A stretch of DNA of 64,000 nt from Massilia putida (GCF_001941825.1 NZ_CP019038.1:4650001-4714000), one strand, 5' to 3'; numbered from the stretch's first letter, positions 46,292-55,755 are shown. Numbers and translations are program-made. The notes: generated by a model from the letters alone, not told the origin.

Positions 46292-47470
46292 ATGGGCGGG
46301 CGTTGGGTGCAGGATGAAGGCAGGACCGGCAAGCGCATCCTCGTGCTGAGCGTCCCCGCGGGCGCCGGCCACACCCGCGTCGCCGAGGCGATCCGCGCCG
46401 GCGCGCTGGCCGTGCCGGACATCGACGAGGTGATCCACCTCGACGCTACGGCCTATGCGTCGCCGCGCCTGCGTAAGGTCTACGCCGACCTCTATATCAC
46501 GCTCGTGCGGCGCGCGCCCGCCGTGTGGAGCTGGGTCTACCAATATACTAACGGCGCCGCGCCGGACGGCTGGGCGCACCGGCTGCGGCGCCGCATCGAA
46601 CGCCGCGACTGCGCGCCGCTGCTCGACAAGATCGCGCAACTGGCACCGGACGCCATCGTCTGCACGCACTTCCTGCCGGCCGAGCTCCTGTCGCGCGACA
46701 TCGCGCGCGGCGCCTTGCCCTGCCCGGTGTGGGTGCAGGTGACCGACTTCGACGTGCACCGCATGTGGGTGCACCGGCACATGGCCGGGTATTTTGCCGG
46801 CAACGACGAGGTCGCGTTCCTGATGACGAAGCACGGCATCCCGCAAGACACGATCCACGTCACCGGCATCCCCGTCATGCCGGCGTTCACCTGCCGGCTG
46901 GATCGCGCCGAATGCGCCCGCGAACTCGGCATCGATCCCGGCCGCATGACCTTTTTGTTGATGGGCGGCGGCGCGGGACTGGGTGGCCTGTCCACGCTGG
47001 CGCAGCGCCTGCTGGCGATTCCCGGCAATTTCCAGCTGATCGTGCTGGCCGGACGCAACGCCGACGAACTGGCGGCGCTGCAGCGCCTCGCGGCCGCCCA
47101 TCCGGGCCGGCTCGTGCCGCACGGCTTTACGGACCGGGTCGAACGCCTGATGGCCTGTGCCGACGTGGCGATCACGAAGCCGGGCGGTGCGACGACGGCG
47201 GAATGCCTCGCGATGGGCCTGCCGATGATCGTGAACGCGTCGATTCCCGGGCAGGAAGAAAGGAACGCCAATTTCTTGCTGGAGTATGGGGCGGCCCTGA
47301 AGGCGTTCGATGCGCCGTCGCTGGAATACCGCGTCCGCTACCTGATGGCCCATCCGGACGAACTCGAGACGATGCGCGTCCGGGCCAGGGCGCTGGGGCG
47401 GCCGTATGCCGCGGCCGCCGTGCTTGCCGCCATCCTGAAGCAGAACGAACCCGTCGATGCCAGTGTTTGA
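46292..47470 (+). CDS. MurG/MGDG-synthase-like glycosyltransferase
   Basis: GT-B glycosyltransferase of 392 residues. The N-terminal domain opens with a glycine-rich loop (ILVLSVPAGAGHTRVAEAI) as in monogalactosyldiacylglycerol synthases and processive diacylglycerol glucosyltransferases (GT28). The C-terminal donor-binding part has LMGGGAGLGG, VPHGFTDRVERLMACADVAITKPGGATTAEC and PGQEERNA. It probably transfers a sugar to a lipid at the inner membrane. GAAGG precedes the ATG. It overlaps the next gene, a small membrane protein, by 14 bases. Confidence 0.88.
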   Translation: MGGRWVQDEGRTGKRILVLSVPAGAGHTRVAEAIRAGALAVPDIDEVIHLDATAYASPRLRKVYADLYITLVRRAPAVWSWVYQYTNGAAPDGWAHRLRRRIERRDCAPLLDKIAQLAPDAIVCTHFLPAELLSRDIARGALPCPVWVQVTDFDVHRMWVHRHMAGYFAGNDEVAFLMTKHGIPQDTIHVTGIPVMPAFTCRLDRAECARELGIDPGRMTFLLMGGGAGLGGLSTLAQRLLAIPGNFQLIVLAGRNADELAALQRLAAAHPGRLVPHGFTDRVERLMACADVAITKPGGATTAECLAMGLPMIVNASIPGQEERNANFLLEYGAALKAFDAPSLEYRVRYLMAHPDELETMRVRARALGRPYAAAAVLAAILKQNEPVDASV

Positions 47471-47930
47471 ACTTTCCCATGCCGGCCAGTTCGTCGCGAC
47501 CTTGGCCGCCATCGTCGTGGCCGCGTATGTCTTCGCCCGCGTCGAAGTCGAGATCGAAGGCGATGCGGGATGGGCGGCGAACCTGCCCACATGGCGCATC
47601 GAAGACCATCCGCTGCTCGACATCTTCTGGGGCGGCCGCGCGCTGACCGGCTACCACGCGTGGATGTTTTCCTTCATCGGCGTCATCTTCCATTTTCCGC
47701 TGGCGTTCATGGGACAGTGGTCGCTGCCGCTGGAGGCGCGTGCGCTGGGCGCCGTCATGCTGTTCTGGATCGTCGAGGACTACCTGTGGTTCGTCGTCAA
47801 TCCCGCGTTCGGCTGGCGCCGCTTCAAGCGCGAACTGGTCCCCTGGCACAAGCGCTGGTTCGCCGGCGCGCCCGTCGACTACTGGATGTTCGGCGTCGTC
47901 AGCGCGCTGTTGTTCTGGTACGCGTACTGA
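47457..47930 (+). CDS. Small integral membrane protein of unknown function
   Basis: Protein of 157 residues with about four hydrophobic helices (QFVATLAAIVVAAYVFA; WMFSFIGVIFHFPLAFM; GAVMLFWIVEDYLWFVV; YWMFGVVSALLFWYAY). Conserved-looking polar motifs lie between them (EDHPLLDIFWGGRALTGYHAW, VNPAFGWRRFKRELVPWHKRW). No family was recognised. Translation starts inside the end of the glycosyltransferase gene, so the product may work on the same lipid. Its 3' end overlaps the convergent HAD gene by 32 bases. Confidence 0.75.
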   Translation: MPVFELSHAGQFVATLAAIVVAAYVFARVEVEIEGDAGWAANLPTWRIEDHPLLDIFWGGRALTGYHAWMFSFIGVIFHFPLAFMGQWSLPLEARALGAVMLFWIVEDYLWFVVNPAFGWRRFKRELVPWHKRWFAGAPVDYWMFGVVSALLFWYAY

Positions 47931-48693
47931 CCGCGCCGGCGCGGCGCGTGCCGAGATCGAGCGCATGGCGCACGCGCTGGCACAGTTCGCCGGATGTGCG
48001 CGAGATCAGCTCGTGGGGAATCTCGAATTTTTCCGTCAGCCGGTCGTAGTCTTCGAAGCCGTACGACACCATGAACGGATGCATGCCCGTGCCGATCGCG
48101 GCCGCGAAATCCTTGTGCTCGTCGCCGCAGACATAGGCGCGCGCCGGATTGATCCCGAACTGTTCTCGGATGGCGCGGAACTGGCTCGTCTTTTTTTCGG
48201 AGAGCGGAATGTGGACGAGGAAGTCGAGTGCGTTGATGTCGACGTTGTGGCGCTGGAACAGCTGGCGCAGCGTTTCCAGCGGTTCGTTCGTGATGTTGCG
48301 CGTGACCATGCCGACGACGACGTCCGGCGCGGCGACCAGTTCCCGCACGAGGTCGGGAATGCCTTCGTACATGGCCGCTTCCTCGCGATAGACTTCCGTG
48401 AGGCTGTCGACCAGCCGGGCCCGGCTGTTCTTGCGCAGGTTCTTCTTGATGATCGAGGGGAATTCCTTCAGCCCGCCCAGGTATTTGAAGAGGTTGTGGC
48501 GCTTCTGGAACCGCGCTTCGTCGCCGATGTCCAGTCCGTGCCGCGAGAAGGCGGCTTCGATGGCGGAAAACGCGTCGATGGTGGTGCCGTCCGCGTCGAG
48601 GATCAGCAGGCGTTTCCTGGATTTGTACATGTATGTCGTGGCCGGGTTCCGTTGCGTCATCATACGCACGGGCACGTTACCGGCGTGTGACAT
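47899..48693 (-). CDS. HAD-superfamily hydrolase
   Basis: Phosphatase-like protein of about 264 residues. HAD motif I is LLILDADGTTID (nucleophile Asp and Asp+2), motif II MVTRN, motif III Lys in SEKKTSQF, and motif IV YVCGDEHKDFAAA. The cap is helical. The substrate is unknown. Possible starts are 48693 (ATG sharing one base with the upstream stop), 48663, 48660 or 48630; none has a good Shine-Dalgarno, and I used the coupled one. The upstream gene is an LpxO-like hydroxylase, so a role in lipid or sugar metabolism is possible. Confidence 0.82.
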   Translation of the reverse strand: MSHAGNVPVRMMTQRNPATTYMYKSRKRLLILDADGTTIDAFSAIEAAFSRHGLDIGDEARFQKRHNLFKYLGGLKEFPSIIKKNLRKNSRARLVDSLTEVYREEAAMYEGIPDLVRELVAAPDVVVGMVTRNITNEPLETLRQLFQRHNVDINALDFLVHIPLSEKKTSQFRAIREQFGINPARAYVCGDEHKDFAAAIGTGMHPFMVSYGFEDYDRLTEKFEIPHELISRTSGELCQRVRHALDLGTRRAGAVSTRTRTTAR

Positions 48694-49592
48694 CAGTGCC
48701 GGAACAGGACGAACGCCAGCGCGCCGAACAGGCTCCATTTGAAGACGTAATAGACGGTGCGGTTCCACGCCTTGAGCCGTTTGCCGAAGCGGCGCAGCAC
48801 GTACAGGTAGCGGAAGGCGCGGTTCAGGCCGCCCGTGCGGTCGCCGATTTCGTTCGGCGCCGCCGACGCGCGCAGCAGAAAGCCGCCGACGACGCGGCTC
48901 ACGGCCTGGGCCCAGCGATACTTCAGCGGCCGTTCGACGTCGCAGAACAGGATGATGCGGTCCTGGTCCGTCCGGTTGGCAGCGTCGTGCAGATAGGTTT
49001 CGTCGAACAGGACGTCCTCGCCGTCGCGCCACGCGTACGGCACGCCGTCGACGACGATGGCGCAGCGGTCGTCGTTGGGCGTGACGAGCCCCAGGTGATA
49101 GCGCACGGACACGGCCAGCGGATCGCGGTGCAGGCCCAGCGTGCCGCCCGCCGGCAGCAGCGCGAACATCGCGGCCTTGACGGACGGGATGCGTTCCAGG
49201 ATGGCGACCGTGCGCGGGCACAGCGTCTTTGCCGACGGATGCGGATTGTCGTACCACTTCAGGTAGAAACGCTTCCAGCCGCGCCGGAAAAAGGAATTGA
49301 AGCCGATGTCGTCGACCTTGTCGGACGGACGGATGCGTTGCATGTCGACCAGCGCCAGCGCTTCATGCCGGAACGTGCGCCACTCGTTTTTCAGCGCCGC
49401 CAGTTCCGGGAAGTACGACATCGGCACGAAGGGCGTCGTCGGCACGGCGGAAAACAGGTAGCAGAAGCAGTTCAGCGGCGCGGTGAACGTCGAGTGGTCG
49501 GACAGCTGGCGGAACACGCGGTGGCGCACGCGTCCGCGCAGGTGCACGTAGACCGCGCTGGCCACGAACAGGAGCAGGACAATCCAGCGCAT
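48693..49592 (-). CDS. LpxO-like aspartyl/asparaginyl beta-hydroxylase
   Basis: Membrane-anchored protein of 299 residues. The N-terminal helix (WIVLLLFVASAVYVHL) is followed by an Fe(II)/2-oxoglutarate domain: GTLGLHRDPLAVSVRYHLGL with metal His and Asp, ETYLHDAANRTDQDRIILFCDVERPL with the second His and the 2-oxoglutarate Arg. The family includes LpxO, which hydroxylates the secondary acyl chain of lipid A. The ATG at 49592 has GGAG 7 bases upstream. It is translationally coupled to the HAD gene. Confidence 0.85.
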   Translation of the reverse strand: MRWIVLLLFVASAVYVHLRGRVRHRVFRQLSDHSTFTAPLNCFCYLFSAVPTTPFVPMSYFPELAALKNEWRTFRHEALALVDMQRIRPSDKVDDIGFNSFFRRGWKRFYLKWYDNPHPSAKTLCPRTVAILERIPSVKAAMFALLPAGGTLGLHRDPLAVSVRYHLGLVTPNDDRCAIVVDGVPYAWRDGEDVLFDETYLHDAANRTDQDRIILFCDVERPLKYRWAQAVSRVVGGFLLRASAAPNEIGDRTGGLNRAFRYLYVLRRFGKRLKAWNRTVYYVFKWSLFGALAFVLFRH

Positions 49593-49659
49593 CGGCGGGC
49601 TCCACACGTTACCTCGACGATGTGTATGACCCCGGCCGATGGGTTCAGTTCATGAAGAA

Positions 49660-49679
49660 ACGCCACCCGGAGGTGGCGT
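49660..49679 (-). terminator. Intrinsic terminator for the phosphodiesterase operon
   Basis: Read on the minus strand, ACGCCACC-TCCG-GGTGGCGT is an 8-bp stem with a 4-base loop followed by TTCTTC (49659-49654). It ends the transcript of the gene that stops at 49701. Confidence 0.75.
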
Positions 49680-49700
49680 CGGGACGGGCATTGCGCTGGC

Positions 49701-50387
49701 TCAGTCGCGCTCGATGTCCGCGTTCGCGTCGTTGCGGATGAACCCGGCGTCGTGGATGACGAAGACCTGGTCCGGAATCGCCTTGTGGTCGACGCTCGTC
49801 ACGCGCCACACGATGCGGCCGTCGGCGGCCTGGATCAGCAGCGGCAGCTTCGCCGTCGTGCTCCAGCACACGTGCGTCGTCTGCGCGCCCTGGACGAGGG
49901 CGACCCACTCGCACGCGCCGATGGCGTGCGCGGCCCCGTGCGGCGTGGCAGCCTTCACGAGGCGGTAGTCGCCCTTGGGATGGCGCAGGCCGTGGCCGAG
50001 GTCGAACCAGTCGGTGAACTGGCCGATGCGGTACAGGTTGTCGCGGTCGATGTCGGTGCGGATCTTGCGGCCGAGATCGAGCACGGACAGCCGGTAGTCC
50101 GGACTGCCCGGCGTGTGCACGGCAAAGCTTTCCGCCTTGTCGTCCGTGCGGCGGCGGATGCGGCGGTCGCCGTCGCGCCAGACTTCCACGTGGTGTTCCG
50201 TGCCGCCGGCGAAATAAGTGGCCTGGAAATGGGTGGCCGCCGGCTCGCCGCGCGTGCTGAAGACGTGGTCGAAATCGGGCGCGGCGGCGCAGGTCAATGG
50301 GGCGGAAAACACGGCCGCGGCCGCCGTGCAGAGCACGAGCGACCGCGACGCGCGCCTTCCGGTGTCACCAGGAAGGGCGATGGCCAT
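49701..50387 (-). CDS. Secreted protein coupled to the phosphodiesterase
   Basis: Exported protein of 228 residues with a signal peptide (SLVLCTAAAAVFSAPLTCAA). The mature part is beta-rich (ATHFQATYFAGGTEHHVEVWRDGDRRIRRRTDDK, then RLSVLDLGRKIRTDI), with a late pair of cysteines (GACEW, HVCWS). No known domain was recognised. Its ATG begins 1 base after the stop of the phosphodiesterase gene, so the two are made together, and a terminator follows. It may be a periplasmic partner of that enzyme. Confidence 0.75.
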   Translation of the reverse strand: MAIALPGDTGRRASRSLVLCTAAAAVFSAPLTCAAAPDFDHVFSTRGEPAATHFQATYFAGGTEHHVEVWRDGDRRIRRRTDDKAESFAVHTPGSPDYRLSVLDLGRKIRTDIDRDNLYRIGQFTDWFDLGHGLRHPKGDYRLVKAATPHGAAHAIGACEWVALVQGAQTTHVCWSTTAKLPLLIQAADGRIVWRVTSVDHKAIPDQVFVIHDAGFIRNDANADIERD

Positions 50388-50388
50388 A

Positions 50389-52533
50389 TCAGTTGCGCAC
50401 CGCACGGGCCGAGTCGAAGTAGCGGTACGACTTGCCGCCCACGGTCAGGTCTTTCACCGACAGCTCGACGTTGTATGTGCCCTTGGTCAGTGCCGTGTCC
50501 TTCGCGGCGCCGGTCGGGTCCGTCGGCAGTTCGAACGTGAGGCCGGTGGCGGCGGCGGCCGGGGTCACGGTCGACGGCGTCACGGTCGGCACGTCCTTGG
50601 TGGCCGGCGATGCCAGGCCTTCGTTCAGCACGCGGCCGTCGGCCTGCGGCATGGATAGGCCGAGCAGGTAGGCGACGGTCGGCGCCACGTCGACGTTGCC
50701 GGACGGCGTCGTGACGACTTTATTGGACAGGAACGAGGGGCCGTTGGCGATCAGCGTGTTGTGCACGTCCGAAATGCCGAAGCTGCCGTGCATGCCGCGC
50801 TGGCCGCCGACGCTTTCGAACTCGATGCCCGGCATGCCCTGCACCGACGTGTTGTAATCCCAGTTGAAGGATACGACGACGTCCGGCTGGCCATTGTTCT
50901 GGCGTTTGGCGTTTTCCAGGTTCACCTGCGCCAGCGGCAGCGTGCCCGGGATGTTGCCGTAGCGGCTGTCGACGAAGATCGCGCCGTATTCCTCGCGCTG
51001 CTGCAGGACCGTCACCAGCTTCTGGACGGTGGCCGCGTCATGGCCCGGTACATAGAAATAGTCGGACCCGCCGTTCGCGGCGACGACGATGCCGTTGGCC
51101 GGCAGGTTGCCCGGTGCCGGCACCTTGAAGCTGGCGACCGGTTTCGTCAGACCCGCGCTGATGGCCTGGTACTTGGCGTTGGCGCTGCCGCACAGGGTGC
51201 CGGTCGTGTCGACGTTGACGGGGATGACGGGCTTGCCGTCGGCGGTGAGGCCGTACATGGCGCTCGTCGAGCAGCCCGCGCCGTCATAGGCCGCGAAGCC
51301 GCGGTAGGTCAGCAGGTCGGCCGAGCGCACGTCGCCCGAGAACGAGAAGCCGTTCGGATCGGGCGCGCCGATCGCCGCGCCGCTGACGCCACCGGTCGGG
51401 AGCGTGGTCGACGCCGTGATGGCGCGCAGCGGGAAGGTCGACACCGGACCCGAGACGCTCGAGTGGCCGTGGTCGGAGACGACGACGATATTGGTCGAGT
51501 TGTCCATGCCGTTGGCACGCAGCGCGGCGATCAGCTCGCCCAGGCGCGCGTCCTGCGAGCGCAGGCCGGCCTTCATGTTGGCGCTGCCAGGGCCGTAGCC
51601 GTGTTCGACGTTGTCCGGCGTGCGGAACCAGATCAGCGACAGCATCGGCTTCTTCTGCGGCAGGATGTATTGCGTGTACACCGACATCATGTACTTGTTG
51701 GCCGCGTCTTCCGGCGCGCCCTGCGTGGTGTCGGCCGAATCGCGCGCGGCGACGGTCACTTTGCCGTTGGGGTCGTACGCCGTGGTGTTGAACGTGACAT
51801 AGCCTGCACGCGCCGTCGGGTTGCCGTTGTTGGCGGCGAGCGTGACGGCATCGGCACCGGAATAATTCTTGACGACGTTGACCGGCAGGGCGATGCCCGC
51901 GCCTTGCAGCTCGGTGACGAGGCTGCGCGGCTGCACCGTGTTCTCGTCGAGGAAGACGCCGCCCTTGCCCAGGTCCTGCAGGTACGCCGCGCCCGTCTTG
52001 CCGATCGTGGCCGTCGTCAGACCGGCCGCCTGGGCGGTGGCGAACAGGCTCTTCACGAGCAGCAGCTGGCCGCCGTAGTAATCGTTCAGCGTCGTCAGCA
52101 CCGCGTAGTCTTCGGTGAACACGGGGTCCTGGTAATCCTGGGCCGCGCCGCCGGCGCCGCTGCCGGCCGGGATCGTGTTGGCGCTGCCTTGCGGCGGCGT
52201 CCAGAACGTGTTGCCGTAGAAGCCGCTGGTTTTCGGGAACGAACCCGTCGCGAACGACGATGCGTTCATCATCGTGAAGGTCGGGTAGGTCGAGTGGTTG
52301 TCGCTGAAATTGACGCCGCTCTGGCGCAGCGCGTACAGGTTCGGGGTGTCCGTCGCGTTGACGGAATCGGGGCGCAGGCCGTCCCACACCATGATGATCG
52401 TGCGGGTTGCGGTCGGGGTCGCCGGGGCTGCCGGGGTGGTGGACGCGACGGTGGTGCCGTCGCTGTCGCTGCCGCACGCGGCCAGCAGGATGCCGAGCGC
52501 GAGCGGGGTAATGAAGGTCTTTGCTAACCTCAC
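50389..52533 (-). CDS. Alkaline phosphatase-superfamily phosphodiesterase, lipoprotein
   Basis: Protein of 714 residues of the type I phosphodiesterase/nucleotide pyrophosphatase family. Metal and nucleophile motifs: MVWDGLRPDSVNA, STYPTFTMMNASSFATG (Thr nucleophile) and VVSDHGHSSV (Asp-His-Gly-His). A lipoprotein signal (LGILLAACGSDSD) anchors it outside the cytoplasm. I start it at GTG 52533 because AGGAGA lies 5 bases upstream; the open frame to 52638 lacks a ribosome site. It probably hydrolyses phosphodiesters in the periplasm. Confidence 0.88.
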   Translation of the reverse strand: MRLAKTFITPLALGILLAACGSDSDGTTVASTTPAAPATPTATRTIIMVWDGLRPDSVNATDTPNLYALRQSGVNFSDNHSTYPTFTMMNASSFATGSFPKTSGFYGNTFWTPPQGSANTIPAGSGAGGAAQDYQDPVFTEDYAVLTTLNDYYGGQLLLVKSLFATAQAAGLTTATIGKTGAAYLQDLGKGGVFLDENTVQPRSLVTELQGAGIALPVNVVKNYSGADAVTLAANNGNPTARAGYVTFNTTAYDPNGKVTVAARDSADTTQGAPEDAANKYMMSVYTQYILPQKKPMLSLIWFRTPDNVEHGYGPGSANMKAGLRSQDARLGELIAALRANGMDNSTNIVVVSDHGHSSVSGPVSTFPLRAITASTTLPTGGVSGAAIGAPDPNGFSFSGDVRSADLLTYRGFAAYDGAGCSTSAMYGLTADGKPVIPVNVDTTGTLCGSANAKYQAISAGLTKPVASFKVPAPGNLPANGIVVAANGGSDYFYVPGHDAATVQKLVTVLQQREEYGAIFVDSRYGNIPGTLPLAQVNLENAKRQNNGQPDVVVSFNWDYNTSVQGMPGIEFESVGGQRGMHGSFGISDVHNTLIANGPSFLSNKVVTTPSGNVDVAPTVAYLLGLSMPQADGRVLNEGLASPATKDVPTVTPSTVTPAAAATGLTFELPTDPTGAAKDTALTKGTYNVELSVKDLTVGGKSYRYFDSARAVRN

Positions 52534-52690
52534 GAGAATCTCCTGGTCAGAATCGGAAGTACGCGATCGATGGGATCGGGTCGCGCACAGGATCGTCCAG
52601 GGGAGTGACAGGTTCGTGACAAAAATGGCAATGGCCACGTTCTGTTACAAAGTTAATGTCCCGGTAATGTTAGTGGCCGCTCACGGCAAA

Positions 52691-54367
52691 TCAGTAGGTT
52701 AGCGTAACCAGCGACACCGCCTGCCGCGGCAACTGCATCCTGACCGTGGCGGTGCCGTCCCGCGTCGCCACCGTCGTCGCCTCCACTTGTGCCAACTCGC
52801 TTGCCTTTTGCAACTCGGCTATCTGCGGTGCCGTCGGATGCGCTGGGGAGCCCATGCGCTTCCAGGCGGCGTACGAATTGCTGTGGTCCTGGTCGATGCG
52901 GTAATGCCGCAGTTGCACCTGTTTGGCGGGAATGCCGGCGATGCGAAGCTCGACGGGGGAGCCGGCGTCGATGACGTCGTCGTCGTGGTAATTCCAGACC
53001 ATGACGGCGATATGGTGCGCGTCCTTCGCCGCCAGCGCGTCGATGTCGGTGCGCGCGCCGCGCACGCCGGCGGCCTGGATGCGCGCCGCGTCGTAGGCCT
53101 GGTCGCCCGTCACCGCCACGCGGTCGCCGCGCATCATGCCGAGCATGCGGAACACGTTCAGCACCGGCTTGTTGACGCCGTTGGTCGCCAGGTCGCGGAA
53201 GCCCGCGAACCAGGGCTGGTCCTCGAATTCGAACGACCAGTTCACCGCGCCGATCAGGTTGACGCCGCGCCGTGCGGCCAGGTCGTACTCGCGCGCGATC
53301 GAGGCGGCCGTGTAGCTCGCGTACAGCGTGCCGTTGCGGTAGGCGTTTTCCGGATTGGTCTGCATGCCGCAGGCGGCGCAGCCTTCCGGGTCGGATTCGC
53401 CGATGATGACGGGGATGTTTTTCAATTCCGGATGTTGTTCGACGAGCGCGAAGCCTTCGTCGAGGTGGCGGAAATGCGTGTCCATGCCCATCCGCACGAC
53501 GCCGTCGACCACCTTCGGCGCGCCCTTGGCGTGGAAGGCGACGAAGTCCAGCGGCGTGCCGGTCTTGCCGGTCGCGTAGTTGGTCTCGTGCAGGCAGTGG
53601 CGCAGGAAGTCGTCCATGAAGCGCCCCGCGACGGCCGTGTGCGGACCGCCGATGCGCGCCGTCGGCAGCGCGCGTTTCACCGCATCGGCCGCGTAGTCGT
53701 ACATCTTGAAGTATTCATGTTTAACGTCGGGCGCGATCAGGTAGAAGCCGTCCGGCTCGTTCCACACTTCCCAATACCAGCTCTCGACTTCCTTCTGCCC
53801 GTAGCGCGCGACGCTGTGCTTGACCCATTGGTAGATCAGCTCCGACCACTTGCCGTAGTCCTTCGGCGGCGTGGCCCAGCCGGTCATGATCTCCTGGTAG
53901 GGCGTGCCGGGCTTCCAGTGATGGCGATACGGCTGCGGGCGCTGCGACAGCGCTTCCGGCATGAAGCCGATCTGCGCCAGCGGCTTCATGCCGCGTTCGA
54001 TATACGTGTCGAAGATGCGGTCGACGATGGTCCAGTCGTAGACCGGCCTGCCGTCCCTGTCTTCGCTGTACATATTCGTCGAGCCCCATTTGAGCGCGTA
54101 GCTGCCGTCGCCGGACGTCATGAGGTTGTGCGCGCGGACGTACACCGGGACCGGGCTCAGGGCGGCGATGTCGCTCAGCAGCTTTTTACCGTTAGGCGCC
54201 GTCGTGTAATTCGGTTCGTCGTAGCCGAACCAGGCCCAGATCGGCGTCATGGGACCCTTGACCTGCGCGGCGTCGATGGCGAGTTTGACGGGGGACGGCG
54301 TCGTGGATTGGGCAACGCACAGCGGCGCCGCGGCCGCAAGGAGGAGGGCGGCGAGATGTCTCTTCAT
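52691..54367 (-). CDS. GH39-like glycoside hydrolase, secreted
   Basis: Enzyme of 558 residues with a signal peptide (HLAALLLAAAAPLCVAQ). The fold resembles clan GH-A family 39 beta-xylosidases: the acid/base Glu204 is in WYWEVWNEPDGF and the probable nucleophile Glu324 in VIIGESDPEG; a C-terminal beta domain follows. GH39 enzymes release xylose or related sugars from plant or bacterial polysaccharide. An esterase of the feruloyl/PHB type is encoded divergently, consistent with hemicellulose breakdown. Its 3' end is 157 bases downstream of the phosphodiesterase start. Confidence 0.85.
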   Translation of the reverse strand: MKRHLAALLLAAAAPLCVAQSTTPSPVKLAIDAAQVKGPMTPIWAWFGYDEPNYTTAPNGKKLLSDIAALSPVPVYVRAHNLMTSGDGSYALKWGSTNMYSEDRDGRPVYDWTIVDRIFDTYIERGMKPLAQIGFMPEALSQRPQPYRHHWKPGTPYQEIMTGWATPPKDYGKWSELIYQWVKHSVARYGQKEVESWYWEVWNEPDGFYLIAPDVKHEYFKMYDYAADAVKRALPTARIGGPHTAVAGRFMDDFLRHCLHETNYATGKTGTPLDFVAFHAKGAPKVVDGVVRMGMDTHFRHLDEGFALVEQHPELKNIPVIIGESDPEGCAACGMQTNPENAYRNGTLYASYTAASIAREYDLAARRGVNLIGAVNWSFEFEDQPWFAGFRDLATNGVNKPVLNVFRMLGMMRGDRVAVTGDQAYDAARIQAAGVRGARTDIDALAAKDAHHIAVMVWNYHDDDVIDAGSPVELRIAGIPAKQVQLRHYRIDQDHSNSYAAWKRMGSPAHPTAPQIAELQKASELAQVEATTVATRDGTATVRMQLPRQAVSLVTLTY

Positions 54368-54483
54368 TTTTTGTTCTCGTGGATCGGACCGATGGCATGA
54401 TGCTAGGCTGAACCACGGCGAGCGTCCAATGACGGATTGTGCGCCGGTCATACCGAATCGGATATCACCTGAAGGGATTGCCC

Positions 54484-55410
54484 ATGAAGCTGCGCTACCA
54501 CGTCGTGTCGTACTGCCTTATCGCGTCCGCGCTGCCGGCTGCCGCGCAGACGCAGCAGATCCGGGTGCAGGGCCGCAACGTGCTGGTCCACGTGCCCGCC
54601 GGGTATGATCCAGGCCGTCCTGCGCCGCTGGTGCTGGCTTTTCATGGCGGCGGCGGCAGTGCGGGCTTCATGGCCGACGATAGCCGATACGGCCTGCAAC
54701 GCCAGGCCGACCAGGGCGGATTCATCGTCGCCTTCCCCAACGGCGCGAGCAGGCTGCCCGGCGGCCGGTTGGCGACCTGGAACGCGGGTGCGTGCTGCGG
54801 CTACGCGCGCGACCAGGACAGCGACGACGTCGGCTTTGCACGCGCCGTCGTCAACGCGATCGAGGCGCGCTATGCCGTCGATGCCGGCCGCGTGTTCGCA
54901 ACGGGAATGAGCAATGGCGGCATGTTCGCCCACCGTCTTGCGTGCGAGGCGGCGGACGTGTTCCGGGCCGTCGCCTCGGTCGCAGGCACCGATGCCACCA
55001 CGCGTTGCAGCCCGTCGCGTCCCGTCTCCGTGCTCCATATCCACGCCCGCGACGACGACCACGTGCGGTTCGATGGCGGTGCCGGTCCCGGTGCATTCCG
55101 CGACCCGCATAGCGTGATGGATTTTATGTCGGTGCCGGAGACGATTGCGCGCTGGGTCCAGCGCGACCAGTGCAGCGGCGGCCCGCAGCGTGTGCTGCAA
55201 GTGCCGGGCGCCTGGTGCGACGCCTACAGGAATTGCGCCGGCGGCGCCCAGGTCCAACTCTGCGTGACGGACACCGGCGGCCATTCGTGGCCTGGCGCCG
55301 ACCGCGTACGACCGGGCAAGGAAGCGGCATCGACGGCGCTGGACGCGAGCGCGGCGATATGGCGGTTCTTCGATAGCCAGCCGCCGCGTCCCGCCGGGGC
55401 GCCGCGCTGA
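54484..55410 (+). CDS. Secreted PHB-depolymerase/feruloyl-esterase-type hydrolase
   Basis: Alpha/beta hydrolase of 308 residues with a signal peptide (ending LPAAAQ). Motifs: oxyanion loop VLAFHGGGGSAGFM, lipase box ATGMSNGGMFAH (Ser nucleophile), and a His in TGGHSWPGADR. Paired cysteines (NAGACCG, GAWCDAYRNCAG) fit an exported enzyme. It resembles LpqC-type polyhydroxybutyrate depolymerases and bacterial feruloyl or acetyl-xylan esterases; the GH39 neighbour favours a plant cell wall substrate. AAGGG precedes the ATG. Confidence 0.85.
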   Translation: MKLRYHVVSYCLIASALPAAAQTQQIRVQGRNVLVHVPAGYDPGRPAPLVLAFHGGGGSAGFMADDSRYGLQRQADQGGFIVAFPNGASRLPGGRLATWNAGACCGYARDQDSDDVGFARAVVNAIEARYAVDAGRVFATGMSNGGMFAHRLACEAADVFRAVASVAGTDATTRCSPSRPVSVLHIHARDDDHVRFDGGAGPGAFRDPHSVMDFMSVPETIARWVQRDQCSGGPQRVLQVPGAWCDAYRNCAGGAQVQLCVTDTGGHSWPGADRVRPGKEAASTALDASAAIWRFFDSQPPRPAGAPR

Positions 55411-55755
55411 TCAGCTCTTGCGAACGAATTCCGACTTCAGGCTCATCGCGCCGAAGCCGTCGATCTTGCAGTCGAGGTCGTGATCGCCGTCGACGAGGCG
55501 GATGTTCTTGACCTTGGTGCCTTGCTTGACGACGCCGCCGCCGCCTTTCAGCTTGAGGTCCTTGATAACGGTGACGGTGTCGCCGTCCTGCAGCACGTTG
55601 CCGGCCGCGTCGCGCCACACGCGCGCCGCCTCGTCCGCGGCCGCTGCGGCCTTGACCGGCCATTCATGCGCGCATTCGGGGCAGACGTAGTTGCCCGAGC
55701 CGTCCTCGTAGGTCAGCGCCGAACCGCAGGCGGGGCAGGGGGGAAAGGTCGTCAT
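55411..55755 (-). CDS. yjdM: Zinc-ribbon protein YjdM (PhnA family)
   Basis: Protein of 114 residues. An N-terminal zinc ribbon ([26 protein letters not shown]) is followed by the YjdM domain ([54 protein letters not shown]). The family was once called PhnA but is not a phosphonate hydrolase; its function is unknown. It lies 12 bases after the YcaO-type gene on the same strand, so the two may be one operon, although its base composition is like the genome average. Confidence 0.92.
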   Translation of the reverse strand: MTTFPPCPACGSALTYEDGSGNYVCPECAHEWPVKAAAAADEAARVWRDAAGNVLQDGDTVTVIKDLKLKGGGGVVKQGTKVKNIRLVDGDHDLDCKIDGFGAMSLKSEFVRKS

